Origin: Maylandia zebra
Lineage: Eukaryota; Chordata; Actinopteri; Cichliformes; Cichlidae
Assembly (NCBI RefSeq): GCF_041146795.1
Contig: NC_135173.1
Coordinates: 68,551,251 to 68,615,250, forward strand
Direction: 5' to 3'
DNA: 64,000 nucleotides
The notes under the pieces were generated by a model. The model searched no databases and was not told the origin of the DNA. It saw only the letters and a list, made by a program, of their open reading frames with translations. Shown one piece after another: positions 57,750 to 64,000 of this stretch. The stretch's first letter is position 1. Every line of letters begins with the position of its first letter. A program made the translations under genes and the position numbers.

Positions 57750-60700
57750 GTGAGTGTCTCCTCCCGCTGCTCCACGCGTACGTCTCCGGGTCAGCAGCAA
57801 GTTTTCTTTTAAACAGTCAAACTTTTTATCGGTGACACACGGGGAGCCAATCAGAGCGCACGGACAGAGTAAACTGATGGTGGTAACGCAGCTTTTTATG
57901 ACCCTGTGTGCGGCTGGGTGTCACGATCGCTCGCAGATCGCGTGTCTAAGCGTTCGACACAAACGCAAAGGTCAATCGGTCAGCAGAAAGCCTGCACTTT
58001 GACCCCGGCGCTTCCACTCATGCCGACTGACGCCGGAGCCGGGATTCTCCGGCTCGTCTTTGCTTTTCAGGTTTCGTCTTTTGCTCCCACGCTGACACAT
58101 CTGATCCAGATCAGCATTTATAACGGAGGAAACCACAGATTAGTCGATTACTCTGCAGCTTCTTCTTAAATCATAAGGTCTCAGTTAGAAATGCTCGTGT
58201 GTGATTAAAGCGAGCGTGTTGGATTAAACGCGGCTGACAACACTTTGTTTTTCTTGTGTTATATAAAACCTTTCAGCACTGATTCAGGACAAACGTCCCT
58301 TCATATCTGAGCAGTTTTCAAAACCGTTCATTGCTGGATGTTTGAGTTCGTTCATCGAGATTCTCAGACGTCTGAAGTTTGAGTGAAGTGCAGTGAACCG
58401 AGGGAAATCTGGAGAACACCTCCCTCAGAGATTTCCACACGTATTCACTTCAGTACTGAAAGCGACGTAGGTGCACGAAAACACGCAAAATCCCATCAGC
58501 GATGTCCACGGCGTGCTGTTTCCCTCAGCTCTCATTCATTCAGAGCTCATCCAGATGTTCTCAGCTGGACAGATGAACTCTGAGCTGAAGGAGCCGCTGT
58601 TCGTATCGGCGAGGCCTCGCTTCCACGGTTTCACGTCTGCAGACTCCCGGCGATGGCCGTGACGCTCACCTGATGTGACAAAGTGGGTTCAAATGACCAA
58701 GAAGAGTCCTTTCAAAATAAAAGCCAGCTCCTGACGCTGGCCTTATTACCAGACTAAATGAAAAACAGTCTTAAATGTCTGGATTTACGGGTTTTAATGG
58801 TTTCTGGTGTGAACGGCGTGCTCTCTGTGGGCTGAACCAAATCAGCCAGAGTCCAAAGTTTTGGGGTTTCGGGCCGTTTGTGGTCACGTTTGATGGAAAT
58901 GTGATGATGCTGGAGGGGGAGGTGTTAAAATAAAAGCAGATCAGTAACAGCTGCAGGCTGTAAATATGGATTTATAAACATAGCATGTAACTCAGATTCT
59001 CGGTGGAAAATAGTGCGAATCGTCTGCAGTCCCACTCCAGAGTCCCTTCGTATTTTCTCTGTTTTTGTGGTTTTCGCCATGGCAGCGGTGGCGGACCGTG
59101 GCGCTCGTCCAGATGTGGCTGCGGGCTTTCAGACGGCGTGATGATTCACAGATTAGAGAAATGAGTGTCGATTCATTAAGAGCTTCTAACCTGCTGCTGT
59201 TCACGCCTCTGCACAGGAAGTGAGGCGTCACGCGGCGGCTCGAAGTAAAGACTCTGCTGCCAGAGTTCCTTCACAATTTGACTGTTTCTTGTGGTTTTCA
59301 ACATGTAAAGCAGCAGCGCCGAGCTCAGAAACGATAGCGAAACTCAGCCGATGCAGTTTCATCGTTTTCTTCTGTCAGTTTTAAATAAACGTGATTGGTA
59401 GAAAAATTCTCCAGCAGAGTTTCAGCAGGTTGGATCAAAATGTTCATTTAATCTCGATGAGGGCTGACGAGTCAAAACCAGCGTCTCTTTGTACTTTTCT
59501 GCTTCACATGCTGTTACAGGTTCGGGTAAAGGTTTGAAGGTTTCCATCCTTGAATGTGTTTTTGCTCGGTGAACCTGTTCTGCTCTCAGAGTCTCCTCCA
59601 CAGTCTGAGAGCAGGTGAAGCGAGGAGGAGCGGCGCAGGAAGCTCGTGTCATTTGTGTGTGCGGCAGCTGACACCTGTGAGCCTTATTAGACAGGAAATA
59701 CTGTTGTCACATGCTTAAAGTGGGCGTTGTCCATTTCCTGTACACACACTACTCTCCGATGTCTGTGATGTCACAGAGAGACCCCTAATATGGTCATCTA
59801 AGTCAAGTAGCCTTTAAAGTGGGAGGATCCAGAGCAGCTGGTTTCAGACAGAGGATGAACTGAGGGTCATACAAAGAAGGCTTATTCTGATCAGCGACTG
59901 ATGTTTGACGTTGGACTCTGACGCCTCGGCATCAGCAGCCGAGTGATTCTGATCCCAGATCAGTTCTGTAATGTTATATTTAAAACATTTTATAGGAGGA
60001 CGAAGCGTACCGACAGGCACGGGTTCATTTCTGTACTTTTGTTCTTATGCTCCGTTGGAGTAGCTCCGCCTTCTTTGAGCCCACTTGCGTCTCATTGGCC
60101 AGCTTTAGGAAGCCTGCCGAGGGGCTTATATATATATGTAAACCAATCAGAGAGCGAGTGAAGTGGTTTGCACAGATTTTTTGTCTTTGCTATGTTTGAA
60201 TGTGATTTAGGTGTCGGACGGTTTTAACAGGAAGTGCTTGCTGCTGTATTTTTAATAACAGTGAATCAGGCTCGTCAGCGACCCCGTGTCGCTGTGCCTC
60301 CCGCGACACATCGAGGACACGCATCACGTGGATGTTTCCAGCCGTCAGACTTCCTCTTCGATGGGCTGAGCTCTGAGTAACGTGGAGCGTGCGTGTTAGT
60401 CAGCCTCGTCTCCGTTTTCACGGAGATGAAGTCGGACAGGACTCGCAGTCACACAGCGAGACGCCAAATAAAGGGAGGGAATTACAGCGTTACAGTATGG
60501 CTCAGGGGCTTTTATTTTGAAGTGAAAGAGCTGGATACGCTCGCCTGTGAATAAAAAGGTAACAAGTGCAGATTTAAGTTCAGTCAGGTGGTCTGTTTAA
60601 TCTCCCAGCGATCTCCCACGGTCCTCTAATTATAGCTGCTATTAATGGATTGGCAGAGAAATTAATTAAAAGAGGTCATTTTTAGGGCCTGGTGGGAGTG

Positions 60701-63700
60701 TTTCACTGCACAGGAGGAGGAGAGGATTCAATCTGCAGCTCTCTGAGGACAGAGCGGAGAGGAGGAAGTGGAGGACTCCTCCTCCTCTCTGGAAGCAGCC
60801 AAGGGCTTTAAAGGACGCCACTGTGATGTTTCTTCTCTTGTTGAAAATGTAAGAAGAGTCTAAAATGCACAAAAGCAAGCAAACAGCCGCAGCGTGGCGC
60901 ATCCACCCGGCCTCCGGCAGCCTCACAGCTCACTATTTAGATGTGTGGAGGTAAATACTCCTCCACCCTCTAAGCTCATCCACCCTGGTGACTGTGGAGC
61001 AGGTCTCCACCTGACACAGAAACCGGTACTCCATCAGCTCGCTGTCCCCTGCTGGGACGTCCGCCTGCTCAGGTTTGAGCAGGAAATGCACCTTCTTCCA
61101 AACCCCCACCTCAGAGGTGGAGCACGCTCTGCAGAGCCTGTGCTGATTGGCTGGACCATGATTGAGCTCTGAGAGCTTCCCTGCAGTTCGCTGGATTCTT
61201 GCTCTTTGTTAGCCGTTACATAACGCTGCAGGTCGCATGCTGACTGAGAGGTTGGCGGTTGGATTCCTGCCGGGCGTCTCGGGGCAGCACGATGAGCCTC
61301 GCAGCGGTACGGCGTGGATCAGTGACGCCAGCAGCGCTTTCCTGTCTTCAGTGTGTGAGCATGTCGACCTTCATGCTTCGCCCACACTGAAATCATGGCA
61401 GGCGTGTTTGGCTGCAGATGCGCCTCAGTCTGGGTGAAAGCAGTAATCCACTCTCAGACTCGGGTTTCCTCCACAGGGTGCAGCCTCGTGTTGTTGTACA
61501 CTTCTTGGACAGGACCTCAGCGCCCTGATTCGCTCACACCAGAGGCACCTTCGTTTTAGCTCATGCTTTCCTGAAGCTGTGGTCATTCAGTCACAGGAGT
61601 GGTGACGGTTCGGCGTGCACACCTGTGTGCAGTTAGAAAACTTAACACACGTGTAGCATCTTCAGGTCCAGCTCCCAGTCTGGACTCTCCTGAGCTGTGT
61701 GTGACAGGATGTCAAAGGTCACGGCACTTTATAGGACGTGATCCGCCGGCGTCAGCAAACCAGGGAAATAAAGGGCTTTAGGAGCGTGTTTGTTCTCCGT
61801 CGCACGTAAAGACGAGCGTGCTACAAAGCAAAGCACGCTGCAGCCGTCACACCTTCGTCTGTGCTTTATTTTGCCTTCAAGGACTTTGATTCGGACTTTT
61901 TATCAAACACACTGACCTCTGGGAAAAAACACGATCACAGTTTGAGCCAAACAACTTCATTCAGATCAGCTCATAACATGTTTATATATAAGCAGCGTCC
62001 TCCAACAACACAGGCTGAATGAGAGGAGCAGCCGCCATCCACAGAGGTGAAGCAGAGAGAGGCAGGTGGAGAAGAGCGGAGGGAAAGGGAAGGTTTAAAG
62101 ATGGCGCTGCTGTGATGGTTGGCGGCGGTGGAGGCCAGCTGAAGGTGCTCGGATGTTCGTGGCTGGTCTGAGCATGTGCAGAGCAGGGAGGGCGGAGCTG
62201 GGACTGACGGCTCCACGTCAGTGTCTAAATATAATCGTTTTTCACTCCACTGTCTGCCGCTGTGAAGCTGTGGACAGCATAACAGGAACACGTCCATGGA
62301 CTTCAGCGTGAGATCGTAAATCTGTGACGATGATGATGATGATGATGCAGTGTGTGCGGTCAGGCTCAGACATGTTTAATAACGCTGACGATCAAGGTCA
62401 GCTGGGTCCTAACTTTAACTTAAGCCTGACCCCAGACGCTGCTGCTGCCGCTTCCCTCTGTGCTTCTCAGGTGCCTCCTATCTGGTTTCACTGAGGCCAC
62501 GCCCCCACCTGTGACATCACCCCTCCTTTCACAACTGACAGATAATGGAAAACACCTGCTGTGATATTACAGAGGAAGGCGGGGCCAAATGGTTGCGTGT
62601 GCTCTCCCACAGCTGAAAGCAGCCACGATGAGTTCAGTCTGCCAGGTTCAGATCGCTGCCTCTGATCTGATTGGACGAGAACAAAAGGGGGTTGGTACTC
62701 TGGAGACAAACCAGTTAGGACGTCTGTCATCTGTCATCATGAGCTGTTTGTGGCCTGAGACAGGTCACTGCCCTGCTGCCATGACGATAATGATGATGAT
62801 GGTGGTTTCATACACAACAGACTAAACACCGTCACTGTGGCGAGCAAAAGCTGATCAGGTGACAGTGATCTCCAGATTATTATCAGTAACTAGACTCCGC
62901 CCCCACAGGTGAAACCTAAGCTCTGGGTCAAAGGTTATTGAACCCAAACTTTACTACAACGTCACAAAGCGGGGATAAAAATAGAACATGAGACTAAAGC
63001 TGAGACGTTCTGCTGTGGGCGGAGAATATGCCAGGAATGCAGAGCAGCCGCCATGACATCACACGCCCTGCAAAGTCAAAGGTTAAAACACGCTGTTCAG
63101 TCAACTTCATTCATACTGCACCAGATCACAGCAGCAGTCAGCTGAAGGCTCCGCCTCCTTTCTACACTTAAATACTGTAGGCCTGCAGTGTGACAGCGAA
63201 GTGCTCTCGCCTGCTGAGGAGCCCTAAAAGTTTACCCACAATGCACTCTGCCACGCTTCCTCCAGTGCATCGTCAGAAACGGATCGAACATCATCGTCAG
63301 GATGATGTCACGCTGAGACTGATCTCTGGTCGGTCACTCGAGCGCACGTCTGGCTCTTCGCGTCCATGCAGTATTTATTGTAAGTCGGCCTCACGCCCTG
63401 CACCTCACGCTGACACCGCGAGCAGCAGCGGACAGACGTCCTGCCGCAGCCACACTCGCCGCTCCATCCGGGTGTCGGGTGTCACGGCCGGGTGGAAAGC
63501 CTCAACGCCTCGGGGTGATGTCGGCCAGGAGACAAATATGTCGCCTGTTCACACCGGCTCAGGTGTGTTTCTGTGGGAGTTTTCTGCTCACGCTCAAAAA
63601 CTTTCCACACATTCGGAAAATATCTGCACGCGTGTGTGAGGATTTTTAGGAATCGCGCTTATCTGGAAAACCAGAAGAACAGGAAGCACGCGACTCGGAT

Positions 63701-64000
63701 CAGGCCGCCGGCCTTATCGTTCCGCTGTCCTCAGACCCAATCAGATAAACTCGACTCACAACAAAGCAGCCAGATTCCTGCCAAAACATTAAGCACAGGC
63801 AAAGACGGGCTGAAGTCAGGTGGCGAAACAGAAGAAAATGTAACCCTCTGCTTCCTCACAGAGCAGTGAAAGTTTCCACTGACATTTCTCATCCGCGGGA
63901 TAATAAAGGTCTGTTCTATCTTCAGGGCTCAGGTCAGATTCTCTGAGATCCTTCGAGGTCAGAGGTCGCACGTGTCTCTGTTCGTGACCAAGTGCGTCGT
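57750..64000 (+). other. dgkz: dgkz intron 1 (open at right edge)
   Basis: No further dgkz exon is recognised, so the first intron is at least 6.2 kb. It holds a GAT run (62329-62346) and a scrap of dispersed repeat near 59.85 kb resembling one at 11.27 kb (AAGGMTTATTCTGA-type). The open frames here have no domain. Confidence 0.55.

Noticed and set aside
63190-63639. 149-codon plus-strand frame in dgkz intron 1
   Set aside because: No DGKZ domain or consistent splice borders.

Overview
The window is vertebrate nuclear DNA, almost certainly from a percomorph teleost (possibly a cichlid, which I cannot prove). The evidence is spliced genes with short GT..AG introns, orthologues of PRDM11, PHF21A and DGKZ, CA microsatellites, and many fish-type hAT, Tc1, piggyBac, L1 and tRNA-SINE remnants. 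I see no bacterial-type operons, CRISPR arrays or phage genes. Nearly all long open frames are shadows; real coding sequence is split into small exons that I joined by splice sites, frame and remembered family sequence.

Layout. (1) About 2.5-12.2 kb, minus strand: prdm11, six coding exons. Exons 1-5 give the PR/SET domain and the short Cys-pair/coiled-coil region known in PRDM11. Exon 6 (3178-5333) is a single 2.2-kb exon encoding a complete hAT-transposase-like domain, joined in frame, for a predicted protein of 1060 residues. (2) 13063-13134, minus: an initiator tRNA-Met gene with a Pol III terminator. (3) About 13.85-39.2 kb, minus: phf21a (BHC80), 16 coding exons, 808 residues, with an apparent 3' UTR of about 5.2 kb, a first intron holding hAT elements and a roughly 3.7-kb array very rich in GTAC/AGTACT, and a CpG-rich promoter near 38.9-39.3 kb. 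(4) About 39.3-56.5 kb: an 18-kb intergenic stretch with no gene I can support, built largely from repeats: a tRNA-SINE, an hAT element with perfect 8-bp target duplication, a piggyBac-type MITE, and a nest holding an L1 tail and a foldback element with an 18-bp minisatellite. (5) 57559-57749, plus: first coding exon of dgkz; the rest of the gene lies beyond the right edge and 57.75-64 kb is its first intron.

The genes share no pathway that the sequence shows. PHF21A is the histone-reading subunit of the LSD1-CoREST complex, PRDM11 is a PR-domain chromatin regulator, and DGKZ is a lipid kinase. As I remember it, all three lie on human 11p11.2, so this is a conserved but rearranged block; CREB3L1, which I remember between PHF21A and DGKZ in human, is not seen here. 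The items most worth a second look are the PRDM11-hAT fusion exon, the GTAC array, the foldback element whose minisatellite matches its own terminal repeat, and a 66-bp perfect palindrome in a phf21a intron.
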